Positions 26,192 to 37,251 of a DNA stretch of 64,000 nt are shown in pieces. The stretch covers positions 2,232,001 through 2,296,000 of the forward strand of contig CALSFV010000202.1 of the NCBI GenBank assembly GCA_943737045.1. The letters run 5' to 3'. The stretch's first letter is position 1; every line of letters begins with the position of its first letter. The notes beneath the pieces are model-generated. The model saw only the letters and a program-made list of their open reading frames with translations. It ran no database searches and was not told the DNA's origin. Position numbers and translations under genes: made by a program. This stretch comes from Parapristionchus giblindavisi. Lineage: Eukaryota > Nematoda > Chromadorea > Rhabditida > Diplogasteridae.

Positions 26192-27824
26192 ATGCATGGT
26201 CTTCTCTTATTCTCACTCACTGTTATTGCCGTAACGGTTAGTTTTTACTCTTGCTCAACACTAGATATGTATATGCCTGATCAGTTGATATAAATATCAA
26301 TGTTCTAGTGATAGCATAGTGATATCTCTGATCGCGTAATCCCAAGCAGATGTAACTCAATATTTCTATAATAATAGCTTTGGGCTTGTTGAAGCTTTGG
26401 GTTGCATACGATATATTAAAACATCATAATCTCAAGCAGTAGCTACAGTATCATTTGTTCAGGTAACTTCATTCACACTAACCCGGTGCATGAAGTGTGT
26501 AAAAGTAGTTCATGGTACCCGAGTTAGTCATTCGACCATTCAAAGTCATCGACGAATAAGGAATGAATTGACTTCAAGATGTAGACGAGAAGACTTGGTT
26601 AATAACATTTATTGTATTCTTGTTGACATAGTTACTATATTTATTTTTTTATTTTATTTTATTAATCACTGTGAATATCCTCTCTGTGAAATGGGTGATA
26701 TCATCGGTGTTTGTGGCATTTGGCGAATTTAACCAGTCCAAATTCGAGAAGAGACGAATAAATATAGCATGTGTCACGTGCAGACAGCGTCTCGCACGTT
26801 CGACCCTTTTACAGGCTCCTTTTATTTATGATGATGAAGTCAACAAACCGTAATATTCCGCCATAGCGAGATAATGCAGAGTAGTTTGGAGCATCAGCCA
26901 CTCCTCTTATGCACATGAATTTTGAAGCTCTTATCATAGAATATCGTGCTTATATCACATGATTGATCAAAAGTCAAATATTCTATTAATAGACTCACAC
27001 TTTTTCATATGAAGCATACAAATATAAATGTACTTTTTTTATTCACTTGTTATTCTAATAAAAAATGTTTCCAGTTTCGTGGCCGTTGTCTTCGTGTAAT
27101 GAACAAGCCTTCCAGTGTCCATATAATCATTGAAGCATTCATCAATGACAACACTCCGTTCGAGGTTCGCTAAGCTATTTTTTTTCAGAAATATAATAAT
27201 ACTCCCAACTTTTTGCACACTCTATCTTTCCATTAATTTGTACGAGTTTTAAACGCCACAACACTGTTGTGTTTTAACCCATTGCAGTATCATTAACATG
27301 TGCGACCATATTTTGATCGGGAAATAGTGAAGGGAAAGAGGGGAAAAAGAAAAGAGTAATGTGACCATCCACATGAGATAACAAGATATAAATAGCCGCA
27401 TGCATGAAACTGTGAATAACGATTGATAAGATTATGACATAGTTATTGAGGAACGCAAGACAACAATTGAATGTTTCAGGCCTGTGTGTCACTAGGAGAG
27501 TGTATTCCATCGGAATCGAATCCTTTCTATGGAATCCCACACAACTACACAACAACATCGACGGAGAGCTCTGTGGAGTTGACAACTACCGAGAGTTCAC
27601 GGGAATCGTCGGATACAGATTCAGAACAGATCAAAGAAGAAATTTATCGGAAACCTTTAAATAAACTACCGGAACCGGAGTTTCAACGAAACGATATATT
27701 TGATGACAAAGCTTCTACTACCTCTCATCATGCACCATTCAAGAGATCTAATGATCTTTCATCTTCACATTCCATTGGATATCAAAGTTACTTTTTGACA
27801 ACTGTTCTGTTACGACATCTCTGA
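26192..27824 (+). CDS. Secreted saposin B-domain protein with Ser/Thr-rich tail, 204 aa
   Basis: Exons 26192-26236, 26463-26597, 27075-27164 and 27480-27824 all join in phase 0. Residues 1-15 start a signal peptide (MHGLLLFSLTVIAVT). Residues 24-105 form one saposin B-like domain with the six expected Cys: CMKC, a Cys at the end of helix 2 (SRC), CLRVM, then ACVSLGEC. The IIEAF block before the last Cys pair is also typical. Such domains bind or perturb lipid membranes, and worm single-domain members (SPP/caenopore type) include antimicrobial pore formers. This one differs in having a tail of about 95 residues rich in Ser, Thr and Glu (TTTSTESS, ESSRESSDTDSE), probably disordered or glycosylated. 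Family membership is well supported; the exact function is not. Confidence 0.82.
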
Positions 27825-27976
27825 TTGAGACTGACATATATTGTACATAATAATAATAATGTTACTGACGATAAACATATTTTGTTTAAAATTCAATTAA
27901 ATTTTTTACGCCCAATATTGACAATTGAATTTTCTCTCACTAGATCCAGAAAAATGACCTTTTATTCATATTTATA

Positions 27977-28625
27977 TTAGGTTGATACACAAGCTTGTTT
28001 ACAAAATTAGGTACGAACATATTTATCTGCCACAAAATGCACAAACGCCGGCTCAACTTGATAGTAGGCCCCTGTTACATTGATAGTCTTGCGCAATTTA
28101 TCGAGCAACTTGCAGATCCAATAAATCAAAGAAGATCTGGTCTGGGATTTGATGAAGTTGGTCAACAACTTCTCGACTTTGGCTCAGTCTTCGAAGTTCT
28201 GCCCTTTAAGGAAGTGATAGAGGGACGAAACCAGATGGCAGTCTGAGGGTGCAAGGTTGGGGGAATACGGTGGGTCTGGTAGAACAGTCGTGCCATTGTC
28301 CGTCAATTAAAAATTGATCACTTTTACAATGTGTCGTCTTGCTTTATCATGGTGAAAATAGATTTCAGCTTGTTTCCGACGGGTGGCTTCGAGATGAGCG
28401 TTCAACTTTCTCATTGACAGTTGAGTAATATTTACTTGTGCGGTTATAGACTAGCCTTGGGGTAGGAGCTCCCAATACTCCTCTTACGCTCCACCAATCC
28501 GAAAGCATTATGTTCCTGGTTGTGAAGAACGGGTTTAGACTCGTCTGCTGGCCCCTCATCTGTATGAGTACACTGGCAATTACGCTCATCAATGTCGCAG
28601 TGGACCCATCTTTCATCCCTAGCAG
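27977..28625 (-). pseudogene. Mariner transposase pseudogene with one terminal repeat
   Basis: The + strand begins TTAGGTTGATACACAAGC, a mariner terminal repeat. Read on the minus strand, the following 600 bp show mariner transposase blocks in order: DEKWVHCDI, then IMLSDWWSVRGVL in another frame, then SPNLAPSDCHL, and the HFLKGQNFE region near the C-terminus. Several frameshifts and stops break it, and the N-terminal half and other end are missing. It is a dead 3' half of a mariner element. Confidence 0.85.
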
Positions 28626-29508
28626 GGCTTTTTGTTTTTGATTGTTTGAATTTTTGAATTTTTTTACCATTTCAAAAAAATTCAAAATCAAAACAGTTTT
28701 TTTGAATTTTTCTCAAAAAATCAAAAAAAAAATGTAAAAAGTACCATTAAAACGACAAAAAGTGAAACATTTCTGAAAAATTGTGATAGCATTTGACAAA
28801 ACTTGACAAGATTCCTATTATTAAAATTTTTCACGGTCTTAAAAACATAAGGCATTTTGAGCCGGACGGCGAGATGGACTAATGAGAGAATAACACTAGG
28901 CTTTGGGAGGAAGTGTCCCTCGAGCATCGAGAGTAGAGGCCCTTGCGATAAACAACAAAAGAAATATGAGGGCTAAAGTGTTGTAAAGAAAGTTATGCAT
29001 CAGCATAATATTAGAGGTCGACAATTCGGCAACACCCATTTCGGCAAAGAATTGGGAGATGGCTTATGGCAACAAAAGTTGTATCATTGTTATCAGTAGG
29101 AGTGTACGGTATTGGGCTACCGTAACCGTTTTCACGAAAAAGGAATTCGACAGGCATGACCGCCTTCAAATTCTCCCCCGGGGGCATAGCACGAAAAATG
29201 AGCATTACTACTCTCTGCATAGTCTCCGGAAAGGTTGGACCAAAAGATCAAAGATCATAAATCAAATATATCAATTAGATGAAGCAAATATCGGAATGGA
29301 TGTCGTTCGAGCTGCTCACAAGCGTCGACTTCTCAGCATCTCCATCATTGGTCCCGCAGCGCTCAGGAAAGTCTTCGGGGTACGGTAGTCGATTTCGCGG
29401 TGGCCGTATAAATCGATATTTTCAGGATGCACCCTTGCCTAGAGATAAAGAAGATCAACATCGAGAGCTGCTCACTGATGCCATGCACGTAATACATCGT
29501 TACATTTG
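28626..29508. other. No firm gene; T/A-rich simple sequence then unrecognised frames
   Basis: 28640-28760 is simple T/A-rich sequence. An open frame at 29059-29388 (+) has no signal peptide, splice support or motif that I recognise, and lies in repeat-rich surroundings. Confidence 0.4.
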
Positions 29509-29580
29509 TCTTACGTGCCTACGCCGTAACCTCCTCCGCGGCGTAAATACAGGCGGAGGTTACGGCGTAGGCACGTAAGG
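29509..29580. repeat. Short hairpin element, copy 1 (right end truncated)
   Basis: Arms CTTACGTGCCTACGCC...GGCGTAGGCACGTAAG form a hairpin of about 72 bp, preceded by ATCGTTACATTTGT. The same family occurs in a longer copy at 33554-33650, where the outer word is present at both ends. Confidence 0.8.
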
Positions 29581-29804
29581 TAAGCACTCGGGCTCATATC
29601 TCCTTGAACTCGCCGATCAGTAATATGCATCTGCCATATTCATCCTTACTCACATTGTCCGTTGTTACATTCACACATTTCACTATCTCTTGTCGATAAT
29701 CTTTGTAATGGATAAAACATATGTATATGAACTATTGGTGGCTTCGTACTTAAGCACATACGAAATTGTTAGATGAACTCATCGGTATTCACCGATATCT
29801 TGGC

Positions 29805-29856
29805 GCAGTGGACGAAAGAGCCGATTAGTGGGCATAACGTCGCGGATTCGAACTTA
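29805..29856 (+). pseudogene. tRNA-like fragment with A and B boxes
   Basis: TGGCGCAGTGG (29811-29821) fits a Pol III A box and GGATTCGAAC (29844-29853) resembles a B box, but spacing and stems do not form a cloverleaf. Probably a decayed tRNA-derived repeat. Confidence 0.4.
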
Positions 29857-29996
29857 TTAACAAACTTTCCAATTGTCAAATTCCGCGCCTTAGCCTCTAG
29901 TTTCAAGTGCCAATTTTTCATGATTGAAGCAATCAGTATGTGTATGTATTGATATGTATCGAGTTTATCAGTTTAAATGGAATATTAAATAATTAG

Positions 29997-30263
29997 ATAA
30001 TTTTTGTTACTATCTTACGTTGCATCGCGTCCATCTCACTCGTCAATGTCGAAGCATTGGGTGATTGGAGAGACATTGGACCCGGTAATTTGAATATTAT
30101 AGATAATGAAGGGATTGAGATATGCTCGAATATGTTTCAGAAATTTTTTAAGTACGTAATATCAACTCAAGATGCTAGTTGTATAACAAAATCATTAATA
30201 AATGGAACTCTTGATTCATTTATTGTAAATTTACCCAACCCCGCACTTTTTCGTAATACATAG
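29997..30263 (+). CDS. Possible last exon of a small secreted protein
   Basis: After an acceptor TTAG the frame is open for 88 codons to TAG. It begins with a hydrophobic stretch (IIFVTILRCIASISLVNVEA) that looks like a signal peptide lacking its Met, then a mature part of about 68 residues with two further Cys and one NGT sequon. The start codon must lie in an upstream exon that I could not place. No family recognised. Confidence 0.4.
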   Translation: MIFVTILRCIASISLVNVEALGDWRDIGPGNLNIIDNEGIEICSNMFQKFFKYVISTQDASCITKSLINGTLDSFIVNLPNPALFRNT

Positions 30264-30373
30264 TATCAAAGCTGTGATCTAGATGTTGCAGCATTTTCGT
30301 CGTTCTTCCTACTTTGTTAATACTTATTATTTGCTGAATATGGTCACCTTCTTTTTGTCCAAGAAACGATAAA

Positions 30374-30402
30374 TTCTTCTTCTTCTTCTTCTTCTTCTTC
30401 TT

Positions 30403-30433
<31 letters not shown>

Positions 30434-30446
30434 TTATTATTATTAT
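30374..30446. repeat. (CTT)n microsatellite passing into (TTA)n
   Basis: About 20 uninterrupted CTT units followed by four to five TTA units. Confidence 0.97.
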
Positions 30447-30904
30447 CAAAACATTATCAACGAACTAATAAATTACAGCAATGTTCAAAATTTGCGGCGA
30501 AAATCCAATTGAGACAAAATGGAAGGGCATTCATGACCCTCCAAAGACCAAAGATCAATTGTCTAAAGGTTTTGGGGAACGATGATTAACCATCAACGAA
30601 ATTAAAATATGGAGATCAAAGATCAGAGAAATTGGTCATCGAAAATCAACTACCAACGATAATAATAATATGGGAAAAATAATGTTAAAGATACTTGTAT
30701 TCAGAAGGAAATGAAGTTCTAAAACATTCGTTGTGATAGACGCTAACGTAACCCGAACCATCACCGACTGAGGTTTACACCCATTCTCTGGTTTCACCAC
30801 TATGGATATCTTCCGAATTCTTCGCGATGAGAAAGAGATGCAAATGTATCTCAAATGCAAGAAAAATTATTTTATTTATTTTGTATGACTTGTGGACTAT
30901 TATT
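30447..30904. other. No gene seen
   Basis: AT-rich sequence with two copies of a GATCAAAGATCA-like word (about 30548 and 30612). No supported exon. Confidence 0.5.
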
Positions 30905-31130
30905 TCTGCCAAATTTGGTGAATGAAGCTTCACTGAACAGAAAGTTATGCCCAATTTCAGGGGTCTCGGGAATATTCGCACAGGCGCACAGGAATGAATT
31001 TGCTCGAACGGCTTGCATAGCGGATTCAACTCATCGATAAATGTTGTCCACACTCTTTTAACAATAGTTCTCAGATTCAACAGAGTACACAATCTCCGCT
31101 GAGCAAGTAAAGAGGGGTTGCTACGAAATA
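30905..31130. mobile_element. Diverged fragment of the 5.2-6.7 kb palindromic element family
   Basis: The order of words GCTTCACTGAACA, GCCCAATTTCAGGGGT, GGAATGAATT, CATAGCGGATTC, AAATGTTGT and CTGAG.AAGTA matches the arm of the element at 5247-6690, with point changes and small gaps. Neither terminal CAGTAGCG is present, so it is an old internal fragment. Confidence 0.75.
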
Positions 31131-33278
31131 ATTTCATACTTACAGCAGCAAATCGCATTTGATGAGCCATCCTAAATTGAACATGTATATATATTTATCG
31201 GCGCCACAAGGCGTTTAGTATACGTCGTTTCGTGTTTGAAAAAAAACTATTCTTACCCAATTAGACGCTCCACTTCCACCATTATTACCCTTTCTGTCTC
31301 TATCAGGAGACGTTGATGCTGTTTCACCCTGTTAAAGATGGAGACCCTCGAGTTTTTTTTTTCGTAATAAGACTGTTCGTTTAGAATGATAGAGATTCAG
31401 CACAATCGGTTCGGATTTCCATGGTGATGGTTGACGTTCTGTGATGGATGATGATGATATGTTGGAATCGAGAAGGAAGAAGAAGGAGAAATGCAACAAA
31501 GAGAAAGAATAACGACGGATTTGTATATCAAGGAAAACATGTCTCATGTCGAAATATTTATTTAACATTATTCAATTTATTAAAATATACTATTGAGTGA
31601 TATTTTCTCGTTTGTAGTAGTAAAACCAAGTTTCTCCTTGCATTAAAACGATTTTAACTTTTTAAGCTTAAATATTTTCAACACTATTCTCGCGAGCAAA
31701 AAAAAATATATATATAACATCTTTTTTAGTATACTTACTACTTTTATCTAGTTTTTGTAACTTTAATTGATCCTTAATCTTATCGCAGTTGTTCACGTTT
31801 AAAAAAATGGAACTTAAAGCAACGAGAAAGGTTACGAATAAATAGATTGCCCTAATTGCACGTAGGAATAAGAACAATTATTTCAAGTTATTTTAGTTAG
31901 TACCAGTCATCATTTATCTGTTTGATAATTATTGATAGTCGTATATTCATAATTATAATAAGTATTTATAAACTGCTTTCGAACTCTAATTTTATAGGGG
32001 GTGACATATCCTTTATTTAAAATGGTTAGAATGTTCAAGTGAAATTATTCATAGCTGTTCTTCTATTGTAGCTAATCGTTGGTCTCTAGATCAAATCATC
32101 AACCCAGTTATACTCACTTGCGGTTTTGTCGTAGCGATTTTTACATTGGTTTTTTTTTTGTCATGCCTCTGTTTATATAACAACAACTCTTCTGTACTAT
32201 TACACTATCACGACGCACTTTTAATTTTCTCACATTCAATCTCACGAAGACTTTTTTTTTGCTTGCATATTTAGTTATACATTTCACGTGGATTTCTATT
32301 TCCATACATCTCTTTCTTTTTTTCTTTTGTCACTAGGATACCAAATACCACTTGCGTTGTTCTTTGCTTAGAAATAACCATTCCTCTTTACTTTTGTCAT
32401 TTTGTTGCATTTACGTGAAACATATAATATGTTTTTCGTGAGAACCGAACTACATTCACAAGGCGAATGCACTAGGGTCAGGGGACTAGGGTCTAAATTG
32501 CACAGGCCAACTATATCTGATCAAAACTCGTCCAGAATTAAAGTTATTTTTATCAACAGTGTAAACATTTCTTAAATCATCCTTACTGTACCCATGCAAT
32601 AGTAGAATAAGATTTTTGACGTGGGTTTATATATTCTATAGAAATGTGATACTTTCCCCTTCCATATCAATATTCAATTCTTCTTGAATGATTGTTTGAT
32701 GCTCCTTCATCTTCAATATGATCATTTCTTATTCCTTTTCTACTTTACCATTCCATTGCTCTGGTTATATTTCTTCTTCTCAAGCTAACACTTATTTCCT
32801 CAAGCCATCTTTGTCCTGAACAGCTATTTCGGTGCGTCTCTTTAGAGTGACAAATCTCCAAAAAAGGATCAGCAAACAATTTTGATCTTTGCATCTTTAA
32901 AAAAAGCCTCATCCTTTACCGCACTTTACTAATCTATCTAATCCGATTCCCAAATCCCCTACTTATAACTGAGCCGAACGCATTTGGGTAGTCTTTGGTG
33001 TGTATGTTGGTGTCTTCGAATATTGAAACCAATAAAAAAATATTACTACAGAAAATTTGTTTTAACGAAAGAGGCCTGGTTCGTTTCCTACATGCGTTTT
33101 ATGCAGTTGTCCAAGGGGGCCTCTTCAAGTTTTTTGATCGCATTTTTGACAGAACTTATTCATCTATATTTTTTATCCTCGTGAGTACTATCAGTACATC
33201 TGCCAATGCATTCATATCGTTCTTATCAGTTTATTAACGACACATATGAAGCATAAAATGTAAAATCTATTTTTAGAT
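31131..33278. other. Gene-poor interval
   Basis: AT-rich with no firmly supported coding exon. A hydrophobic frame on the minus strand (31877-31668) lacks an ATG. A frame at 32995-33180 (+) ends at a good GTGAGT donor but cannot be joined in frame to the next gene. It may be 5' leader or an unrelated exon. Confidence 0.4.
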
Positions 33279-35230
33279 ATGTTTAAACGACCGACATTCT
33301 CGCCTCGAGTAATGCGAGGACGTTCTCAAGACTTCCTGGAACACGTTGTCATACAAGTGAAAGATCGTATTGAACGACTGAGAGACGTTCGTTGGTCATT
33401 TCAAACACGACAAGAAGAAGCAATTGATGTCGCTAAAATAATTAGTGATGATGATCTTGGTATCTTTCATTTTTTTCTCAGATCATCAAATGTTGAATTA
33501 TCTGTAGGATGTTTCAGTCTTATAAATGAAAAAAAATTCGCAAATTCTTGTGAATCGTTGCATTTGCTTTACGTGCTTACGCCTCCGCCTTAACGACGGA
33601 GACGCGGCGGACGAGGTTATGGCGTAGGCACGTCAGGCAAATGTAACGATGCATTAGTGTTTATGAATCTTTTTTTTAAAATTTCTAATTTCAGTCTTTT
33701 CAGAGAGAACCGAGACTCTCGCTGTCATCCTTGCCTTATGTGCTGATAGTGTGAACGATTTTATGTCAGAACACAAAAAATTGGACCGACTTCAAGAATT
33801 TGTCAGAAGCAGATTGAAGTGCCATAAAATGGGAAAGAAATATAGAGTGAAGATGAGTGTGCGAATAAAGATCAAGAATCAGCTCGAGGTTGGTACACTG
33901 GTCATTTTTTGAACAAAACATAGATTAGTAATTCCATTGAGTAGATGTACACGATCCTGAACCTAATGGGCGAAACATTGAATCTCGCCGCTACTAATAA
34001 CTACGTTTGATTCACAAATATCCAACTTCTTGAGTACATTTGTATGTTTATAACACGGATCTCCTGTAAGAATGAAAGAAGCCAACCGACAGTTTTAAAT
34101 TTTATCTCACCGATTTGGATGAAAATTGTTTGATTAATCGTAATGAGGGAAATGAGAAGGCCTAGGCACTTGATTTCGCCAAATTTGCATTTTTATCGAT
34201 TTTTTGATTTACCACTTCGGGGAGCCATATCTCACTCAAATTTTGAGCTAAAGCAAACAATTTTTTTTCTCGACGAGCTCTATAAAAATGACCTAATAGT
34301 AAAAGTCAACTTTCATGACTTTTACTATTAGGTCATTTTTATAGAGCTCGTCGAGATCTATCGATTGGTATACCATAATTGCGAATTTGCATGACAATGA
34401 GAAGAGCTGATATAAGAAATGCATTTTTGAATGAAAATAACGCAAAGTCCGGGTCCACTCAGAGGATCGATATGGCTTGTCGAGAGTTATGGCTGATGAA
34501 ATATGTGCTTACCTCAATCCGGGGATGGGGAATTAAAATCGCGAATAAAAATCGTACCCTTTGTTGAAAAATTTTGTGAAAAATAGCTTAATGTACTGAA
34601 AAAAATAGGTTTTTCGATGAAAACAGGTAGAAGATGGCGTTTTTGCCCATACATTTCGCATAGTAACTTCAAAATTAGTTCATTTCAAGTCGATTGAAAA
34701 AAATGTTTTGCTTTAGCTCAAAATTTGAGTGAGATATGGCTCCCCGGAGTGGCAGATCAAAAAATCGATAAAAATGCAAATTTGGCGAAATCAAGTGCCT
34801 AGGCCTTCTCATTTCCCTCATTACGATCAATCAAATAAGTTTTATCCAAATCGGTGATATAAAATTTAAAACTGTCGGGAAACGGTCTCATTTTCCTACT
34901 TTTTTACAGGAGATTCGTGATAATGATCTATATCTGTTTCAATGGTCCAATAATTAGACATAAATTGATTTTTTCCTAAGGAGCTTTGTGTCGCCTCTAC
35001 CAAAAATGTGTCATCACACTAAATTTATTTAGAGATCGGACGTACTTATCAGTGATGGAAATCAAACTCTCATTCATCTTCGACTTCCGAAACTTAATAA
35101 AAACTGCCAGAACTCTCTAAATGATAGTGATGGTGAAGATGAATTCGACAATGATTTCGAAGAAGACTTTAATGAAGAAGAGGAAATTGAACTCTACCAT
35201 ACCCCTAAACCAATCTCTGAAGACGTTTGA
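33279..35230 (+). CDS. Unrecognised 190-aa protein with acidic C-terminus
   Basis: Exons 33279-33459, 33695-33888 and 35033-35230 join in phase. The start ATG follows a TTTTTAG acceptor by two bases, which fits trans-splicing just upstream. The N-terminus is basic (MFKRPTFSPRVMRGR), the middle is predicted helical with a Lys-rich patch (KCHKMGKKYRVKM), and the last 40 residues are acidic (DEFDNDFEEDFNEEEE). There is no signal peptide or membrane segment, so a cytosolic or nuclear place is likely. I recognise no domain. Intron 1 holds a 97-bp hairpin element and intron 2 an 870-bp foldback element; both are outside the coding frame. Confidence 0.7.
33554..33650. repeat. Short hairpin element, copy 2 (full length)
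   Basis: It starts ATCGTTGCATTTGC and ends GCAAATGTAACGAT, with inner arms ACGTGCTTACGCC/GGCGTAGGCACGT. About 97 bp with imperfect arms, lying in intron 1 of the 190-aa protein gene and related to 29509-29580. Confidence 0.82.
34052..34922. mobile_element. 870-bp foldback element inside an intron
   Basis: The outer word ACACGGATCTCCTGTAA is mirrored by TTACAGGAGATTCGTGA. Next in come CGACAGTTTTAAATTTTAT and then about 150 nt of nearly identical arm (34133-34270 against 34690-34830). A nested hairpin of 40-nt arms lies at 34269-34355. It is non-coding and sits wholly in intron 2 of the 190-aa protein gene. Confidence 0.85.
34269..34355. repeat. Nested near-perfect hairpin
   Basis: The arm CTCGACGAGCTCTATAAAAA continues to about 34308 and is repeated in reverse complement up to 34355, leaving a loop of only a few bases. 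Confidence 0.9.
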
Positions 35231-36107
35231 CCTTCTCAATTTATGTTCAGAATCATTCTTATTTTTAAAACCGGGATTATGATTAGAATAGAATAGGATT
35301 AACAAATGTCATATTGGTGGTGATCTTCAAAATATAGGAAAGGGTAATTTAATCATAAGAGATCTCATTGTCTCACAGTAACATTGGAGTGTGACTTCAT
35401 CTCGGTATGTAATTGGATCTATTTATTTAGAATTTACAAGGTAGACATACATGAACCCTTTCAGTATTTGCTTATTTGTTTATAAGCAACTAAATGAACT
35501 AAATCTCAGATAGGATAAAAAAGTAATTATTTTTTTATTCAAAAGAAAGGCTTTCGTGGCTCGTGAGTTATATGCAACAAAACAATCACGCTTGTTATAA
35601 TATAATATTACTAAAGTTTGATTGTGATGCTCTCAAAGGCGTAGAATCAATTTGTTTACATGAACTAGCAGTCAGTCCATTGTACTTCATCCATTAAGCA
35701 TAAATTTAAAATGTATTGCTAATCTTTGCAATAATAATAATAGTAAAACTTTATTATACATCGTATTAAAATTAGAGTTAAAGTAATGAAAGAATGGTTT
35801 TAAAGTAGGTTGTGTTAGAAACGAAACTATGTAAAGACTGACTATCTAGAGATAAAAAACGATCCAGTGTTTCGGCCCTGGTCCTAGACACTGGACCGAC
35901 CCGTGTGGGATGGGCCTCATCAGTAGGATGACCCACACAGGACAGTTTTCAATAATACGATTTTTCAAAGGAAAGAAGAAGAACTTAATAAGGTTAAAGA
36001 GTGAACGATTAAAAATTGATTGAGATTTAGCTAATCTAATACTAATATTGTTTACATAAAAGCAAAGATACATAATGAGGGAATGATCGTTTGATTGCCA
36101 TGTCTAA
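35231..36107. other. No gene seen
   Basis: AT-rich. A short GC-richer patch at 35865-35945 contains CACTGGACC/GTCCAGTG and CCCACAC words in both orientations, possibly a small palindromic repeat. Confidence 0.5.
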
Positions 36108-37094
36108 TAAGGGAAGGGTACTTGGTCGTGTGTCTGAAAATCTAACAAAATGTATATGGTTGGAAAGAGGTCAAAATTCTAAGACTTTTTAGTCTTTTCG
36201 TTTTGTCGCCTCGGACTTCCTAAGGACCGAAAATCGATTTTGAAAAAGAGCCATTCCATGGGTGAAATTTCAAGGGTCCAATGGCAGAGATATCTATTAG
36301 ATACCTCATCTCGCCCTTGCATTCCTTTCCCAAGGAACACGTGGCGCAGTAGGTAAGACGCTCGTCTATAAAACTTTTGTATGTTCGGTTTCAATGGTTC
36401 GATTCCTTTCACTGCAACTTTTTTTTGCTCATTTTATTTTTGATCAAACTATATTTTTGTTTTGATCGATCGTTTGTGTGGACTACTATGTATCTACAAC
36501 CGCTTCCCATCGGATGTGGAGAACGCCTTCAAGCCGTATATCGCTTACGGTTTCTTCAAGGGAGGCTTCATTGACACCTGCCCTCCTCACTGGGATTCAC
36601 CCATGAGCGTCATGTTCAGTCAAGGAATATCTACGACTTGCCCCTGTGGCGAGCCAGGCTGTACCATCGCTACAGAGTTAGCTTCTTCTTTTCATGTTTC
36701 TGGCCCAATATGCACCGTTGTTAAGTATTGGCTCGTTCATTTGTTGTTAAATTGTTAATAAAAAAGAGTTTGATCAAAAATAAAATGAGCAAAAAAAGTT
36801 GCAGTGAAAGGAATCGAACCATTGAAACCGAACACACAAAAGTTTTATAGACGAGCGTATTACCTACTGCGCCACGTGTTCCTTGGGAAAGGAATGCAAG
36901 GGCGAGATGAGGTATCTAATAGATATCTCTGCCATTGGACCCTTGAAATTGCTCTTTTTCAAAATCGATTTTCGGTCCTTAGGAGGTCCGAGGCGACAAA
37001 ACGAAAAGACCAAAAAGTCTTAGAATTTTGTCCTCTTTCCAACCATATACATTTTGTTAGATTTTCAGACACACGACCAAGTACCCTTCCCTTA
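36108..37094. mobile_element. Foldback element carrying tRNA-like promoter boxes in both arms
   Basis: Element starts TAAGGGAAGGGTACTTGG and ends with the reverse complement. The arms (about 36108-36450 and 36775-37094) are nearly identical except for a deletion of about 30 nt in the right arm. Each arm holds a consensus Pol III A box (TGGCGCAGTAGG, 36343-36354; mirror at 36863-36874) and B box (GGTTCGATTCC, 36396-36406; mirror 36810-36820), set as in a tRNA gene. The central 300 bp (36450-36760) is unique and GC-richer. No transposase; the open frames inside are incidental. Confidence 0.85.
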
Positions 37095-37251
37095 TAAGTA
37101 GAGAGAGAGCGCGTCGTATGTGTGAGAGAGTGTGGAGAAGTGAGAGAGCACTAGAGAGTACTAGAGATTGATTGGTTGAGCGTGAGATAACTAGTGATCT
37201 ACCTCTCTACCTATGTTCCTGGCTTGCATGTATGAACTTTGATCTTTGTTT

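Noticed and set aside
29059..29388. 109-aa open frame near the hairpin element
   Set aside because: No recognisable motif or signal peptide, and it lies between repeats; insufficient support for a gene.
31668..31877. Hydrophobic minus-strand frame resembling a signal peptide
   Set aside because: It has no ATG, and I could not find a first exon to supply one.
36462..36758. 98-aa open frame in the centre of the tRNA-box foldback element
   Set aside because: No known domain, no promoter context, and bounded by element arms.
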